64,000 nucleotides of DNA from contig NZ_SRLB01000011.1 in NCBI RefSeq assembly GCF_004745635.1, forward strand, positions 1 through 64,000. The letters are read 5' to 3'. This DNA is from Methylobacterium nonmethylotrophicum. GTDB taxonomy: Bacteria > Pseudomonadota > Alphaproteobacteria > Rhizobiales > Beijerinckiaceae. A model generated the notes under the pieces. That model was not told the origin of the DNA, did not search any database, and saw only the letters and a list, made by a program, of their open reading frames with translations. Shown here piece after piece: positions 1 to 12,081 of this stretch (positions within the stretch are counted from its first letter, which is position 1; each line of letters begins with the position of its first letter). The position numbers and the translations under genes are program-made.

Positions 1-225
1 GCGCCGGTGGCGCGCGAGCGCCTGCAGATCCTTCTGGCGCATGAGCGCACCGCGTTCGGGCGCTCGGACCTGGTGGCAGTCCTGCGCGAGGAGATCCTGG
101 CGGTGATCGCCAAGCACGTCGCCATCGACCAGGAGAAGGTGAAGATCACCATGGAGCGGGGCGACGCGGTCTCGACCCTGGAGATCGACGTCGAGCTGCC
201 GAAGGCCGTCCACCGGGCGGCCTGA
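1..225 (+). CDS. minE: Cell division topological specificity factor MinE (5'-truncated by window edge)
   Basis: MinE stimulates the MinD ATPase on the membrane and drives the Min oscillation that keeps FtsZ rings at midcell. The visible 74 codons start inside the protein: the sequence [17 protein letters not shown] is the MinD-binding/membrane-release segment, followed by the C-terminal topological domain ([21 protein letters not shown]). A GTG at 7 is not the likely start, because MinE proteins carry about 15 more N-terminal residues (the amphipathic helix), which would lie left of the window. minC and minD are expected upstream. The reading frame is open to base 1. Confidence 0.93.
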   Translation, partial: APVARERLQILLAHERTAFGRSDLVAVLREEILAVIAKHVAIDQEKVKITMERGDAVSTLEIDVELPKAVHRAA

Positions 226-300
226 GCCGACCAAGACCCGTGCCCGGGGGCCTTGCGCTCCCGGCCCGCCCGGGCGATTCAGACGCTCCCCGGACGGAGC

Positions 301-1125
301 GTGCTCTTGGCGGACGCCTTCCCACTCAACGACAAGCTGGCCCTGGTCACGGGGGCCGGCAGCGGCATCGGGGCGGCGCTTGCGGCCGGCCTCGCCCGAC
401 GGGGCGCCCGGCTCGTCCTCGTCGACCGCGACCCGGAGGGCCTGCGCGGCACCGAGGCGGCGGTGCGCGCCCTCGGGCGCGAGGTCGGCGCCCACCCGCT
501 CGACGTCACGGATTTCGACGCCGTCGCGGCCCTGCCGGAGGTGGTCTCCGCGCGGCACGGCCCCCTCGATCTCCTGATCAACAATGCCGGCGTGGCGCTC
601 GCCGGCCGCTTCGCCGATGTCGAGCTCGCCGATTTCGACTGGCTGATGGACGTCAACTTCCGCGCCGTGGTGCGGATGACCCGCGCCTTCCTGCCCATCC
701 TGGAGAGCCGGCCGGCGGCGCAGATCGTCAACCTGTCGAGCCTCTACGGGATCGTCGCCCCCCCGGGCCAGGCGGCCTACGCGGCGAGCAAGTTCGCGGT
801 GCGCGGCTTCTCCGAGGCCCTGCGGCACGAATATGCCGGCACCAGTCTCGGGGTCAGCGTGGTGCATCCGGGCGGCGTGGCCACGGCCATCGCCCGCAGC
901 GCCCGGGTCGGCCCCCGCCTCGACCCCGCCGAGGTCGCCCGCGGCAAGGCGGCGATAGAGCGCCACCTGCGCCTGCCCCCCGAGGCGGCGGCGGAGCGCA
1001 TCCTGCAGGGCATCGTGCGGCGCGAGCCCCGCATCCTCGTCGGCCGCGACGCCGCCCAGGTGGCGCTGATCCAGCGCCTGATGCCGGTGCGCTACTGGTC
1101 GCTGATCGCCCGCGCCATGGAGTGA
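301..1125 (+). CDS. SDR family NAD(P)-dependent oxidoreductase
   Basis: A 274-residue classical short-chain dehydrogenase. The cofactor motif TGAGSGIG lies at residues 17-24, NNAG near 94-97, and the catalytic Ser147, Tyr160 and Lys164 (YAASK) are present. The frame opens earlier (TTG at 253), but GTG at 301 gives a normal SDR N-terminus, so I chose it; the start is uncertain by up to 16 codons. It is first in an operon with an alpha/beta hydrolase (4 bp gap) and a Baeyer-Villiger-type monooxygenase. This suggests it oxidises or reduces an alcohol/ketone in the same pathway. The substrate is unknown. Confidence 0.88.
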   Translation: MLLADAFPLNDKLALVTGAGSGIGAALAAGLARRGARLVLVDRDPEGLRGTEAAVRALGREVGAHPLDVTDFDAVAALPEVVSARHGPLDLLINNAGVALAGRFADVELADFDWLMDVNFRAVVRMTRAFLPILESRPAAQIVNLSSLYGIVAPPGQAAYAASKFAVRGFSEALRHEYAGTSLGVSVVHPGGVATAIARSARVGPRLDPAEVARGKAAIERHLRLPPEAAAERILQGIVRREPRILVGRDAAQVALIQRLMPVRYWSLIARAME

Positions 1126-1129
1126 CCGC

Positions 1130-2056
1130 ATGATCGCCCGCGAGACGAAGCGCCTGCCGAGCCTGCGCGCCCACCTGTTCGACTGGATCATCCGCCGGCA
1201 GGTGAAGCCGAAGCTCGCCCGCGCCGCCGGCGACATCGCGGCGGTGCGGCGGATCTTCGACCAGGCGAGCTTTCCCGACCCGCCCGGCATCGTCTTCCGA
1301 CCGGGCGAGGTCGGGGGCATCCCGGGCGAATGGGCCGAGCGCCCAGGGCTCGCGCCGGATGCGCCGCGCCTCCTCTACCTGCATGGCGGCGGCTTCATCG
1401 GCTGCTCTCCGCGCACCCACCGGCCCGTGATCGGCGGCCTCGCCGGGCGGGGCCTGCGGATCTTCAGCCCCGATTACCGCCTCGCCCCCGAGCACCCGTT
1501 CCCGGCGGCCCTCGACGACGCGGCCGCCTGCTGGTCCGCCTTCGCGGCGGCGGGTCCGGCCGGCCTCGCCGGCGATTCCGCCGGCGGCAACCTCGCGCTG
1601 GCGCTGATGCTGCGGGCCCGCCGGGACGGGCTGCCGCTGCCCACGGCCGCGGTCCTGTTCTCGCCCTCGACCGACATGCTGGGCGAGGGCGAGTCGATGC
1701 GGGCGAATGCCCGCCGCGACGCGATGTTCGATCCCACCAAGCTCCAGCACCTGGCCGAGGCCTACCTCGCCGGGCACGACCCCGCCGACCCGCTGGCCTC
1801 GCCGCTGCGCGGCGACCTCGCCGGCCTGCCGCCGCTGCTGTTCCATGTCGGCGCCCGGGAGGTCCTGCGCGACGATTCGGTGCGCTTCGCCGCGAAGGCG
1901 CGGGACGCGGGCGTCGACGCCACCGTGACGGTCTGGCCGGTGGTGCCGCATGCCTGGCAGCTCGCCCACTCGTTCCTGCCGGAGGCGCGCCGCTCCCTCG
2001 CCGAGGCGGCGGCGTTCCTGACGGCGCGGGCCAGGGCGACGGAGGCGGTCCGGTGA
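1130..2056 (+). CDS. Alpha/beta hydrolase, hormone-sensitive-lipase (HSL) type esterase
   Basis: A 308-residue esterase/lipase-fold hydrolase. HGGG at residues 85-88 forms the oxyanion hole and GDSAGG at 148-153 carries the nucleophile Ser150, the two hallmarks of the HSL family (bacterial family IV). An Asp within FHVGAREVLRDD and a His within VPHAWQ complete a plausible triad. No signal peptide is evident, so it is likely cytoplasmic. It starts 4 bp after the SDR gene and its stop overlaps the next start by 4 bp (GTGA), so translation is probably coupled. In context it could hydrolyse the ester made by the downstream monooxygenase. Confidence 0.9.
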   Translation: MIARETKRLPSLRAHLFDWIIRRQVKPKLARAAGDIAAVRRIFDQASFPDPPGIVFRPGEVGGIPGEWAERPGLAPDAPRLLYLHGGGFIGCSPRTHRPVIGGLAGRGLRIFSPDYRLAPEHPFPAALDDAAACWSAFAAAGPAGLAGDSAGGNLALALMLRARRDGLPLPTAAVLFSPSTDMLGEGESMRANARRDAMFDPTKLQHLAEAYLAGHDPADPLASPLRGDLAGLPPLLFHVGAREVLRDDSVRFAAKARDAGVDATVTVWPVVPHAWQLAHSFLPEARRSLAEAAAFLTARARATEAVR

Positions 2057-3564
2057 CGGAGGCGCCCGCCCGGCACACGGCATCCTGGCCGGACAGGCCC
2101 CTCGGCGTCCTGGTGATCGGGGCCGGCTTCTCCGGGCTCGCCATGGCGATCCGCTGCCTCCAATCCGGCATCGACGACCTCCTGGTGGTCGAGAAGGCCG
2201 AGGCGGTCGGCGGCACCTGGCACGAGAACACCTATCCGGGCGCCGCCTGCGACATCCCGGCCCATCTCTACGCCCTGTCCTTCGCGCCGAAGGCCGACTG
2301 GTCGCGGACCTATGCCGGCCAGCCCGAGATCGCCGCCTACCTGCGCGAGCTGGTGGAGCGGTTCGGCCTCGCCAGGCACCTGTCGCTCTCCACCGCCGTC
2401 ACCGGCGCGGTTTGGGACGAGGCGCGGTCCCTCTGGCGGGTCGAGACCGACCGCGGCCCGCTGGAAGCCCGGGTGCTGGTCTCCGGCATGGGGGCGCTGC
2501 ACCACCCCGCGCTGCCGGCGATCCCGGGACTGCAGACCTTCCGGGGCCCGCTCTTCCACACCTCGGCCTGGGACCACGGCGTGCCGCTCCGGGGCAAGCG
2601 CGCCGGCGTGATCGGGACGGGGGCGAGCGCGATCCAGGTCGTGCCGGCCATCGCCCCGGAGGTGGAGCAGCTCGTCCTGTTCCAGCGCACGCCGCCCTGG
2701 GTGATCCCCCGCAACGACCGGCCGATCGGCCCGCGGATGCAGGCCCTGTTCCGCCGCCTGCCGGCCGCGCGCCGGCTCCTGCGCGCCGCCCAGTTCTGGC
2801 TGCGGGAGGCGCAGGCCGCTCTCGGCTTCACCCGGGTCTCGGGCCTCACCCGCCTCGCCGAGGCGGCGAGCCGGCGCCACCTGCGCCAGCAGATTGCCGA
2901 TCCCGGCCTGCGCGCGAAGCTGGCCCCGCCCTATCGGCTCGGCTGCAAGCGGGTGCTGATCTCGGACGACTACTACCCGGCCCTGACCCGGCCGAACGTG
3001 ACGCTCGAGACCGGCGGCATCCGCACCGTCACCCCGGACGGCGTCACGATGCAGGATGGCCGCCACCACCCCCTCGACGTGCTGGTGCTGGCCACCGGCT
3101 TCGACGTCACCGCGTCCCTCGCCCGGGTGCCGGTGGTCGGCCGCGACGGGCTGATCCTGGCCCGAGCCTGGGGCGAGCGGGTGGCGGCGCATCGGGGCCT
3201 GGCGCTCGCGGGCTTCCCCAACTTCTTCATGCTCCTCGGGCCCAATACGGGCTTGGGCCACAATTCCGTGGTGCTGATGATCGAGGCGCAGGTCGAGTAC
3301 GTGCTCGCCTGCCTGACCGAGATGCGGGCGCGCCACCTCGCGGCGATCGAGCCGGCGCCGGAGGCGCAGGCGCGCTACCTCGCCGAGCTGGAGACGCGGC
3401 TGTCGGGGAGCATCTGGCAGCAGGGCGGCTGCGCCAGCTGGTACCAGGACGCGTCTGGGCGCAACATCGCGCTCTGGCCCGGCACCGTCGTCGCCTATCA
3501 GCGCGCGATGAGGAGGCCCGACTGGGCCGAGTTCGTCCTCACCCCGGCAAGATCCCCGGCGTGA
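2053..3564 (+). CDS. Flavin-containing Baeyer-Villiger-type monooxygenase
   Basis: A 503-residue class B flavoprotein monooxygenase using FAD and NADPH to insert oxygen next to a carbonyl or oxidise a heteroatom. The FAD Rossmann motif GAGFSG lies at 23-28, the family fingerprint FxGxxxHxxxW(D) is seen at 163-174 (F163, H169, W173, D174), and a second, NADPH-binding Rossmann motif GTGASA at 188-193. The frame is open much further upstream, but that part overlaps the hydrolase; the GTG at 2053, overlapping the hydrolase stop by 4 bp, fits the FAD domain start. SDR, HSL-type hydrolase and this enzyme together resemble the three-enzyme core of the mycobacterial mymA operon (MymA, LipR, SadH). 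Confidence 0.9.
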   Translation: MTEAPARHTASWPDRPLGVLVIGAGFSGLAMAIRCLQSGIDDLLVVEKAEAVGGTWHENTYPGAACDIPAHLYALSFAPKADWSRTYAGQPEIAAYLRELVERFGLARHLSLSTAVTGAVWDEARSLWRVETDRGPLEARVLVSGMGALHHPALPAIPGLQTFRGPLFHTSAWDHGVPLRGKRAGVIGTGASAIQVVPAIAPEVEQLVLFQRTPPWVIPRNDRPIGPRMQALFRRLPAARRLLRAAQFWLREAQAALGFTRVSGLTRLAEAASRRHLRQQIADPGLRAKLAPPYRLGCKRVLISDDYYPALTRPNVTLETGGIRTVTPDGVTMQDGRHHPLDVLVLATGFDVTASLARVPVVGRDGLILARAWGERVAAHRGLALAGFPNFFMLLGPNTGLGHNSVVLMIEAQVEYVLACLTEMRARHLAAIEPAPEAQARYLAELETRLSGSIWQQGGCASWYQDASGRNIALWPGTVVAYQRAMRRPDWAEFVLTPARSPA

Positions 3565-5244
<1,680 letters not shown>

Positions 5245-5282
5245 TAAGTCTGCCATTCGACGCGAGCGACCAAATGTAAGTC

Positions 5283-5320
5283 GCGGGATCCCCTCTCCCA
5301 CACGGGAGAGGGGGACGCGC
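5283..5320. repeat. Intergenic inverted repeat, CCCTCTCCC family, copy 1
   Basis: A short palindrome: CCCCTCTCCC, then ACAC, then GGGAGAGGGG, flanked by GCGGGAT on the left and ACGCGCTCT on the right. It lies between the convergent guaB and zapA genes. Near-identical copies occur at 13857-13899 and 16563-16612, and a variant at 16449-16502. Confidence 0.75.
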
Positions 5321-5367
5321 TCTCCTTTTCAGCACTGCGCATTGGTGCCGCCATGAGGCGCCAGCCC

Positions 5368-5748
5368 TCACCCCCCCTGCGTCCCCCCGGGCACCGGCCC
5401 GAGCCGCCGCGCCAGTTTCTCGATCCGCTCCGCCGTGCGCTGCACGGTCTCGGCGAGGCGCGCCTCGGCCGCCTCGCGCTCGGCGCTGCCGGCCTGGGTG
5501 GAGTCGCGCAGGGCTTGCGTCTCGTGCTCCATCGCCTCCATCCGGCGCCTGGTCTCGGCGAGCTCGTCAGCGAGGGTGAGCGCCGCCATGACGTGCAGGC
5601 GCATGTCGCCGATCTCGCCGAAGGCCTTGCGCATGTCGCCGATGCGGGCGTCGAAGCTCGCGGCCAGCCCCTCGAGGTGGCGCTCCTCGCCTTCGCCGCA
5701 GGCCATGCGGTAGGTCTTGCCGGCGATGGTGACGGTCACCTGAGGCAT
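5368..5748 (-). CDS. zapA: Cell division protein ZapA
   Basis: ZapA binds FtsZ and bundles protofilaments at the division ring. The 126-residue protein starts with the typical beta-strand segment PQVTVTIAGKTYRMACGEGEE and an FDARIGDMRKAFGEIGDMRLHVMAAL helix, then a long charged coiled coil (about residues 60-115). It lies 40 bp downstream of a DUF4164 gene on the same strand, a pairing usual in Rhizobiales. In many bacteria 6S RNA follows zapA; only 123 bp separate it from guaB here and I see no 6S-like structure in them. Confidence 0.9.
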   Translation of the reverse strand: MPQVTVTIAGKTYRMACGEGEERHLEGLAASFDARIGDMRKAFGEIGDMRLHVMAALTLADELAETRRRMEAMEHETQALRDSTQAGSAEREAAEARLAETVQRTAERIEKLARRLGPVPGGTQGG

Positions 5749-5788
5749 CGGCCCCTCCTCGAACGCATGAAACGCTGATCCCGGGGCC

Positions 5789-6076
5789 TCACCCCTCGCC
5801 GCGCTCGCCGGTCCGGCCGAGCACGCCCTCGACGGTGCCGATGGCCCGCCCGAGGCGGTGGTCGACCTCCTCGGTCACCGCCTGCATCTCGGCGAGGCGC
5901 GCGCTCGCCCCGTCCAGCTCCGCCGCCAGCCGGGCCCGGTCGTCCCGCATGATCTCCAGCTCGGTCTCGAGATCGCCGTGGCTGCGCTCCGCGTCGAGCC
6001 GGCGCGCCACCGCGGATTCGAGCAGGGCCACCGAGGCTTCGAGGCGGCGCAGCGCTTCCTCCACCGCTGCGGTCAT
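5789..6076 (-). CDS. DUF4164 family coiled-coil protein
   Basis: A 95-residue, almost entirely helical protein with heptad-like spacing (MTAAVEEALRRLEASVALLE at the start). It matches the small DUF4164 proteins encoded just upstream of zapA in Rhizobiales; no function is established. ATG at 6076 is preceded on the minus strand by a GGAGG-like site (GGAGGTGAGC). By context it may act with ZapA in division, which is inference only. No enzymatic motif or membrane segment is visible. Confidence 0.75.
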   Translation of the reverse strand: MTAAVEEALRRLEASVALLESAVARRLDAERSHGDLETELEIMRDDRARLAAELDGASARLAEMQAVTEEVDHRLGRAIGTVEGVLGRTGERGEG

Positions 6077-6201
6077 GCTCACCTCCGAAAAACGCCGACA
6101 GGAACGCGGACAGGACGGCGAAACCCTAAAGGCCCGGGCGGCGCCTCGCAATCGCCGTGCCGGGGTCCTCGGCCGGTGTCCTTGGGGACGGCTGAGGACA
6201 A

Positions 6202-7353
6202 TCAGGCCGCCGCCACCTCCAGGCGGTTCCGCCCCCCGGCCTTGGCCCGGTAGAGGGCGCGGTCGGCGGCCGAGAGCAGGGCCGGCAGGTCGTCGAGGCC
6301 GGCCTGCGCGGCGGCGAGGCCGACGCTGACGGTCGCCGGGATGCCGGGTTCGTCGCGGTGCGCCGCCGCCTCGGCGAAGCGGCGGGCGATGGCCTCGCCG
6401 ATCGCCTGCGCGGACGCGACGTCCCGCCCCGGCAGCAGGGCGGCGAATTCCTCGCCGCCGAGCCGGGCCACCAGCGCATCCGGCCCGGCCGTGGCGCGGG
6501 CCACCTCGGCGAAGAGCCGCAGCACCGCGTCGCCGCCGGCATGCCCGTGGCGGTCGTTGATCGCCTTGAAGTGGTCGAGGTCGAAGGCGAGCAGCGCCAC
6601 CGGCCGATCCGGCGTCCGCTCCGCGAGGCGCCGCGCGCCGTCCTCGAAGAAGCCGTGACGGTTCGACAGGCCGGTGAGGTAGTCGGTGCGCGACGCGGCG
6701 ACGGCCCGCGCCTGCTCCTCCTCGCGCACCAGCGCGATGAGCCCCATCGGCATCGCCACCGAGTAGAGCACGCCCTCGTACATCGTCATCTTGCCGAAGA
6801 CCGGCAGCAGCTCCGCGCCGTAGGCCGCCACGAGGAGGGGCGTCAGCACCGCGCGGGCGAGGTTGAACAGGCCGTGCCCGGCCGCGATCACGACCACGAC
6901 CGGGCGCGAGCGCAGGCCCCTCGCGGTGCGGCTGCGCATCGCCGTCCAGGCGGTGAGCCCGCAGGCGAGCACGATCGGCACCGAGGCGACGTAGTTCCAG
7001 AATGCGCCGGGGAAATGAACGCCGAGGGTGGCCCACAGCAGGGCGAGGACGACGAGCACGGCGACGGGCCCGCGCAGCCGCGCCGGCCCGTCGAGGCGCG
7101 CGACGCCGTGCAGGATCATCAGGTAGCCGGCGACGATCAGCAGGTTGGCGAGCGCCGCGCCGGCGATGCCGGGCAAGTGGGCGCGGTTCATCCCCGCCAG
7201 CACGCCCGCCGCGAAGGCGAGGCAGGCCCCGGCCCAGATCCCGAGTTCGTGCGCGCGCCGCGGATGGGCCTGCCGCTCCCACAGCGTCATGGCGAACGAG
7301 ACCAGCAGCGTCCCGATCATCAGGCAGTAGAGGGTGGAAAGGTCGATCTGCAT
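6202..7353 (-). CDS. Membrane-anchored diguanylate cyclase (GGDEF)
   Basis: A 383-residue protein: an N-terminal half with about six to seven hydrophobic helices (residues about 5-210), then a GGDEF domain. The signature is GGEEF, the catalytic form, and the typical segments DYLTGLSNR and FDLDHFKAINDRHGHAGGD are intact, so synthesis of cyclic di-GMP is expected. No clean RxxD inhibitory site is seen five residues before GGEEF (the residues there are ATAGPDALVARL), so product inhibition may be absent. GTG at 7365 is also possible; ATG 7353 has an AGGTGA at good spacing. It sits between the zapA pair and gap. Confidence 0.92.
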   Translation of the reverse strand: MQIDLSTLYCLMIGTLLVSFAMTLWERQAHPRRAHELGIWAGACLAFAAGVLAGMNRAHLPGIAGAALANLLIVAGYLMILHGVARLDGPARLRGPVAVLVVLALLWATLGVHFPGAFWNYVASVPIVLACGLTAWTAMRSRTARGLRSRPVVVVIAAGHGLFNLARAVLTPLLVAAYGAELLPVFGKMTMYEGVLYSVAMPMGLIALVREEEQARAVAASRTDYLTGLSNRHGFFEDGARRLAERTPDRPVALLAFDLDHFKAINDRHGHAGGDAVLRLFAEVARATAGPDALVARLGGEEFAALLPGRDVASAQAIGEAIARRFAEAAAHRDEPGIPATVSVGLAAAQAGLDDLPALLSAADRALYRAKAGGRNRLEVAAA

Positions 7354-7832
7354 GGCGGTCGTCACCTGTACCCGACCGCGTACACCCGCGCCGTGCGATT
7401 CCGGTTACAGATCCGCCGGTCTCTCACCGATCGCGCCGCCATGGTTAAGGAGCGCCTGACGGGATGCGCGAGGACGGACGGCCCGCCGCGGCCGCAGATC
7501 ACGGGGCGGGATCCCCGGATCGGTGGATCGTCCCCGAGGGTGGACGCGAGTTTGACACGCCCCGGCACCATGATAGGAAGCCGGCGCCCCGCCGGGCGGC
7601 TGTCGCCGGCGGATTGACAGATACGAGCTGCCGTGACGCCTCCCGTGCTCCCCGCCAGTGCCGTCCCCGCCGGGACGGCCGGCGCGTCCGGGACGGCGAG
7701 CGCAGCGGGCCCCACCGGCGACGGCCGGCTCCCCGATCGTCCGGATCCGCGCTGCGCCCTCGCGCCGGCCGCCGCCGCGCGGGGCGCGCCCGCCCACTTC
7801 CTCCGCCACGCCAACCCCACGGGAGAGAACAC
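7354..7832. other. Non-coding region between diguanylate cyclase and gap
   Basis: No protein I believe is encoded in these 479 bp. They separate divergent genes, so they should hold both promoters. Two TTGACA boxes on the plus strand (7552-7557 and 7614-7619) could be -35 elements for gap, but neither has a convincing -10 at 16-18 bp. Transketolase (tkt) often precedes gap in related genomes; it is not here. Confidence 0.4.
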
Positions 7833-8840
<1,008 letters not shown>

Positions 8841-8890
8841 CGGCCGATGCCGCGCCGGCTCCGCCCGGAGCCGGCCCTCGTCGCGGGACA

Positions 8891-8914
8891 GGCCGGCTCC
8901 CCCGGGAGCCGGCC
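8891..8914 (+). terminator. Hairpin after gap
   Basis: A perfect 11-bp stem, GGCCGGCTCCC with GGGAGCCGGCC, separated by two bases. No T-run follows. It could attenuate gap transcription or stabilise the gap mRNA 3' end. Confidence 0.4.
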
Positions 8915-8967
8915 CCCGTACCGGGCGGCCCCGCGACGGGCCGCCTCCTAGCCCCGAGGACCCGCCG

Positions 8968-9540
8968 ATGACCGACGCTGCGCCCTCCACCCGCCCCGCG
9001 AACGCCGCCGACGCCGCCCTGCTCCAGGGACAGGTCCCGACCCATCAGGGTCCGGCCAGCCAAGGTCCCGCCAGCCAAGCCCCCACCAGCCACGTCCCGG
9101 CAGGCCAGAATCCGGCCGGCCCGGTTCCGTCCGCCGCGCCGCAGGGGACACCCCCGGCCGCCTCGCCCCAGACCGTCCTGGGTTCCGCGACCCCGCTGCC
9201 GAGCCCGGTCGCCGTGGCGTTGCCGAGCCAGGTCGCCGACCAGCTCGCCCGCATCGAGGACAAGGCCTCGCGGATCGAGGACAAGTACGCCCGCTCCGAG
9301 GCGCTGCTGACCCGCGTCGAGGACCGGGTCGAGGCGGCCGGCGCCCGGATGAACGAGGCCGCCCGCCAGGCCGACCTCGCGGCCCTGCGGGGCGAGGTCC
9401 GGGCGCTCGCCGAGCGCACCCGCGGCCTGCCCGGCCTCGGCGCCCTGGTCCTGACCGCGGTGATCACCGCCGTGCTGACGGTGGCGCTGACCCTGGTGGC
9501 CCAGCGCCTCAACCTCCAGACCCTGATCCCGCTGCGCTGA
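8968..9540 (+). CDS. Unknown protein: Pro/Gln/Ala-rich N-terminus, coiled coil, C-terminal membrane anchor
   Basis: Not recognised as a named family. The 190-residue protein has three parts: residues 1-85 are low-complexity, rich in Pro, Gln, Ala and Ser with short repeats ([13 protein letters not shown]); 90-150 form a charged coiled coil with the repeat [13 protein letters not shown]; and about 155-180 form one hydrophobic helix near the C-terminus, followed by a short tail. The topology suggests a tail-anchored protein with its coiled coil in the cytoplasm. It sits between gap and pgk and is probably cotranscribed. The start ATG 8968 follows CCCCGAGGACC. Confidence 0.75.
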   Translation: MTDAAPSTRPANAADAALLQGQVPTHQGPASQGPASQAPTSHVPAGQNPAGPVPSAAPQGTPPAASPQTVLGSATPLPSPVAVALPSQVADQLARIEDKASRIEDKYARSEALLTRVEDRVEAAGARMNEAARQADLAALRGEVRALAERTRGLPGLGALVLTAVITAVLTVALTLVAQRLNLQTLIPLR

Positions 9541-9578
9541 CCGCGCCGCCCTCTCCCCACGCGAAGGTGCCCCCGCCG

Positions 9579-10781
9579 ATGACCCGTTTCCGTACCCTCG
9601 ACGATGCCGGCGACCTCAAGGGCAAGCGCGTCCTCGTGCGCGTCGATTTCAACGTGCCGATGGACCAGGGCCGCGTCACCGACGCCACCCGGATCCTGCG
9701 CGTGCTGCCGACCCTCAACGAACTCTCCGCGGCCGGCGCCAAGGTGATCCTGCTCGCGCATTTCGGCCGCCCGAAGGGCAAGCCGGTGCCGTCCGAGTCG
9801 CTCCGCCCGATCGCCGAGGCGACCGCTGCGGCGCTCGGCCGCCCGGTCGCCTTCGCGGAGGATTGCGTGGGGGAGAAGGCCGCGTCCGCCGTGTCGGCCC
9901 TCAAGGACGGCGACGTCCTGATGCTGGAAAACACCCGCTTCCACGCCGGCGAGGAGAAGAACGACGCGGACTTCGTCAAGGCGCTGGCCCGGAACGGCGA
10001 CGTCTACGTCAACGAGGCGTTCTCGGCCGCCCACCGGGCGCATGCCTCGACGGAGGGCCTCGCCCACGTGCTGCCGGCCTATGCGGGCCGCCTGATGCAG
10101 GCCGAGCTCGACGCGCTGACCAAGGGCCTCGAGGCCCCGGCCCGGCCGGTGGTGGCGATCGTCGGCGGCTCCAAGGTCTCGACCAAGATCGACCTCCTGA
10201 AGAACCTCGTCGCCAAGGTCGACGCCCTGGTGATCGGCGGCGGCATGGCCAACACCTTCCTGCACGCCGCCGGCCTCGGCGTCGGCAAGTCGCTGTGCGA
10301 GCGTGATCTGGCCGGCACCGCGCAGGCGATCATCGAGGCGGCGCGGGAGAAGAACTGCGCCATCATCCTGCCGGTCGACGGCGTGGTGGCGGAGGAGTTC
10401 AAGGCCGGCGCGCCCCACCACACCTATGGGGTCGACGCGATCCCGGAGACCGGCATGATCCTCGACATCGGCAGCCTGTCGGTCGACCGGATCTCCGCGG
10501 CGATCGACGACGCCCGGACCCTGGTGTGGAACGGTCCCGTCGGCGCCTTCGAGATCGCGCCCTTCGACCAGGGCACGGTGGCGGCGGCCCGCCACGCGGC
10601 GGCCCGCACCAAGGCCGGCAAGCTCGTCTCGGTGGCGGGCGGCGGCGACACGGTGGCGGCGCTCAACCATGCCGGCGTGTCCGAGGACTTCACCTACATC
10701 TCGACCGCCGGCGGCGCCTTCCTGGAATGGCTTGAGGGCAAGCCGCTGCCGGGCGTCGACGCGCTGCGCCAGAAAGGTTGA
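9579..10781 (+). CDS. pgk: Phosphoglycerate kinase
   Basis: Transfers phosphate between 1,3-bisphosphoglycerate and ADP. The 400-residue protein has the signature [12 protein letters not shown] at about 22-33, the substrate-binding HFGRPKG segment and the C-terminal nucleotide motif [13 protein letters not shown] at 9567 is in frame, but ATG 9579 gives the usual length and N-terminus ([11 protein letters not shown]) with a GAAGG about 12 bases upstream. It lies 38 bp after the unknown membrane protein and 87 bp before fba. Confidence 0.96.
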   Translation: MTRFRTLDDAGDLKGKRVLVRVDFNVPMDQGRVTDATRILRVLPTLNELSAAGAKVILLAHFGRPKGKPVPSESLRPIAEATAAALGRPVAFAEDCVGEKAASAVSALKDGDVLMLENTRFHAGEEKNDADFVKALARNGDVYVNEAFSAAHRAHASTEGLAHVLPAYAGRLMQAELDALTKGLEAPARPVVAIVGGSKVSTKIDLLKNLVAKVDALVIGGGMANTFLHAAGLGVGKSLCERDLAGTAQAIIEAAREKNCAIILPVDGVVAEEFKAGAPHHTYGVDAIPETGMILDIGSLSVDRISAAIDDARTLVWNGPVGAFEIAPFDQGTVAAARHAAARTKAGKLVSVAGGGDTVAALNHAGVSEDFTYISTAGGAFLEWLEGKPLPGVDALRQKG

Positions 10782-10868
10782 GGGTTCCGTTCAGGTCGGC
10801 GGGATTAGGACGCCCGCCGGCCCGTCCGCTATAGTGCAGCACCAAAGACAGTCTCGGAGGATTTCGAC

Positions 10869-11954
10869 ATGGCGCGCATCACGCTCAGGCAGCTCCTCGA
10901 CCACGCCGCCGAGCACGGCTACGGGGTGCCGGCCTTCAACATCAACAACATGGAGCAGGGCCTCGCCATCATGGCGGCGGCCGACGCCACCGACTCGCCG
11001 GTGATCCTCCAGGCCAGCCGCGGCGCCCGCGCCTATGCCAACGACGTGGTGCTGGCCAAGCTGATCGACGGCCTGGTCGAGATCTATCCGCACATCCCGG
11101 TCTGCATGCATCTCGACCACGGGAACAACGAGGCGACCTGCGCCACCGCGATCCAGTACGGCTTCACCTCGGTGATGATGGACGGGTCGCTGAAGGCGGA
11201 CGGCAAGACCCCGGCGGACTACAATTACAACGTCGAGATCACCCGCAAGGTGACCGAGATGGCGCACTGGGCCGGCTGCTCGGTCGAGGGCGAGCTCGGC
11301 GTGCTCGGCTCGCTCGAGAGCGGCCAGGGCGAGGCCGAGGACGGCCACGGCGCGGAGGGCACCCTCTCGCACGACCAGCTCCTGACCGATCCGGCGGAAG
11401 CCGAGAAGTTCGTGGCCGCCACCAAGGTCGACGCGCTGGCGGTCGCCATGGGCACCTCGCACGGCGCCTACAAGTTCACCCGCAAGCCCGACGGCGCCGT
11501 GCTGGCGATGCATGTGATCGAGGAGATCCACCGCCGCCTGCCCAACACCCACCTGGTGATGCACGGCTCCTCGTCGGTCCCGCAGGACCTGCAGGACATC
11601 ATCAACCAGTATGGCGGCGAGATGAAGCCGACCTGGGGCGTGCCGGTGGAGGAGATCCAGCGCGGCATCAAGCACGGCGTGCGCAAGATCAACATCGACA
11701 CCGACAACCGGATGGCGATGACCGGCCAGATCCGCAAGATCCTGCAGGAGAACAAGGCCGAGTTCGACCCGCGCAAGTACCTGAAGCCCGCCATGGACGC
11801 GATGACGAAGCTGTGCAAGCAGCGCTTCGAGGAGTTCGGCACGGCGGGCCATGCCGGCAAGATCCGGCCGGTCGCGCTGTCCGAGATGGCCAAGCGCTAC
11901 GCCGCCGGCAAGCTCGACCCGTCCTTCGGCGGCCAGAAGGCGGCCGCGGAGTAA
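10869..11954 (+). CDS. fba: Class II fructose-bisphosphate aldolase (Calvin-cycle subtype)
   Basis: A zinc-dependent aldolase interconverting fructose-1,6-bisphosphate with the two triose phosphates. Of 361 residues, the metal/catalytic motifs are HLDHGN at 81-86 (D83 catalytic, H84 zinc), a Glu in [18 protein letters not shown] and VMHGSSS. The long insertion after [20 protein letters not shown] is typical of the class IIB (Calvin subtype) enzymes of alphaproteobacteria. An AGGAGG-like site precedes ATG 10869. It is third of the glycolytic genes here. Confidence 0.96.
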   Translation: MARITLRQLLDHAAEHGYGVPAFNINNMEQGLAIMAAADATDSPVILQASRGARAYANDVVLAKLIDGLVEIYPHIPVCMHLDHGNNEATCATAIQYGFTSVMMDGSLKADGKTPADYNYNVEITRKVTEMAHWAGCSVEGELGVLGSLESGQGEAEDGHGAEGTLSHDQLLTDPAEAEKFVAATKVDALAVAMGTSHGAYKFTRKPDGAVLAMHVIEEIHRRLPNTHLVMHGSSSVPQDLQDIINQYGGEMKPTWGVPVEEIQRGIKHGVRKINIDTDNRMAMTGQIRKILQENKAEFDPRKYLKPAMDAMTKLCKQRFEEFGTAGHAGKIRPVALSEMAKRYAAGKLDPSFGGQKAAAE

Positions 11955-12081
11955 GGCCTTCGCGGCGCGGGGACCCTCGCGCCGCATCGCCGCCCTTCTT
12001 TCGATCCCGTCAGGGCGGGCGGCCGGTCGGTCGTCCGCCCGTCGCATTTTCGTCCCGCCCGAATCCCCGTAAAAGACCGCG

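Noticed and set aside
5245..5367. 6S RNA after zapA
   Set aside because: The gap is too short for a typical alphaproteobacterial 6S RNA and is largely a palindromic repeat.
7552..7619. Two TTGACA boxes as gap promoters
   Set aside because: Neither has a good -10 hexamer at the right spacing, so I did not list them as promoters.
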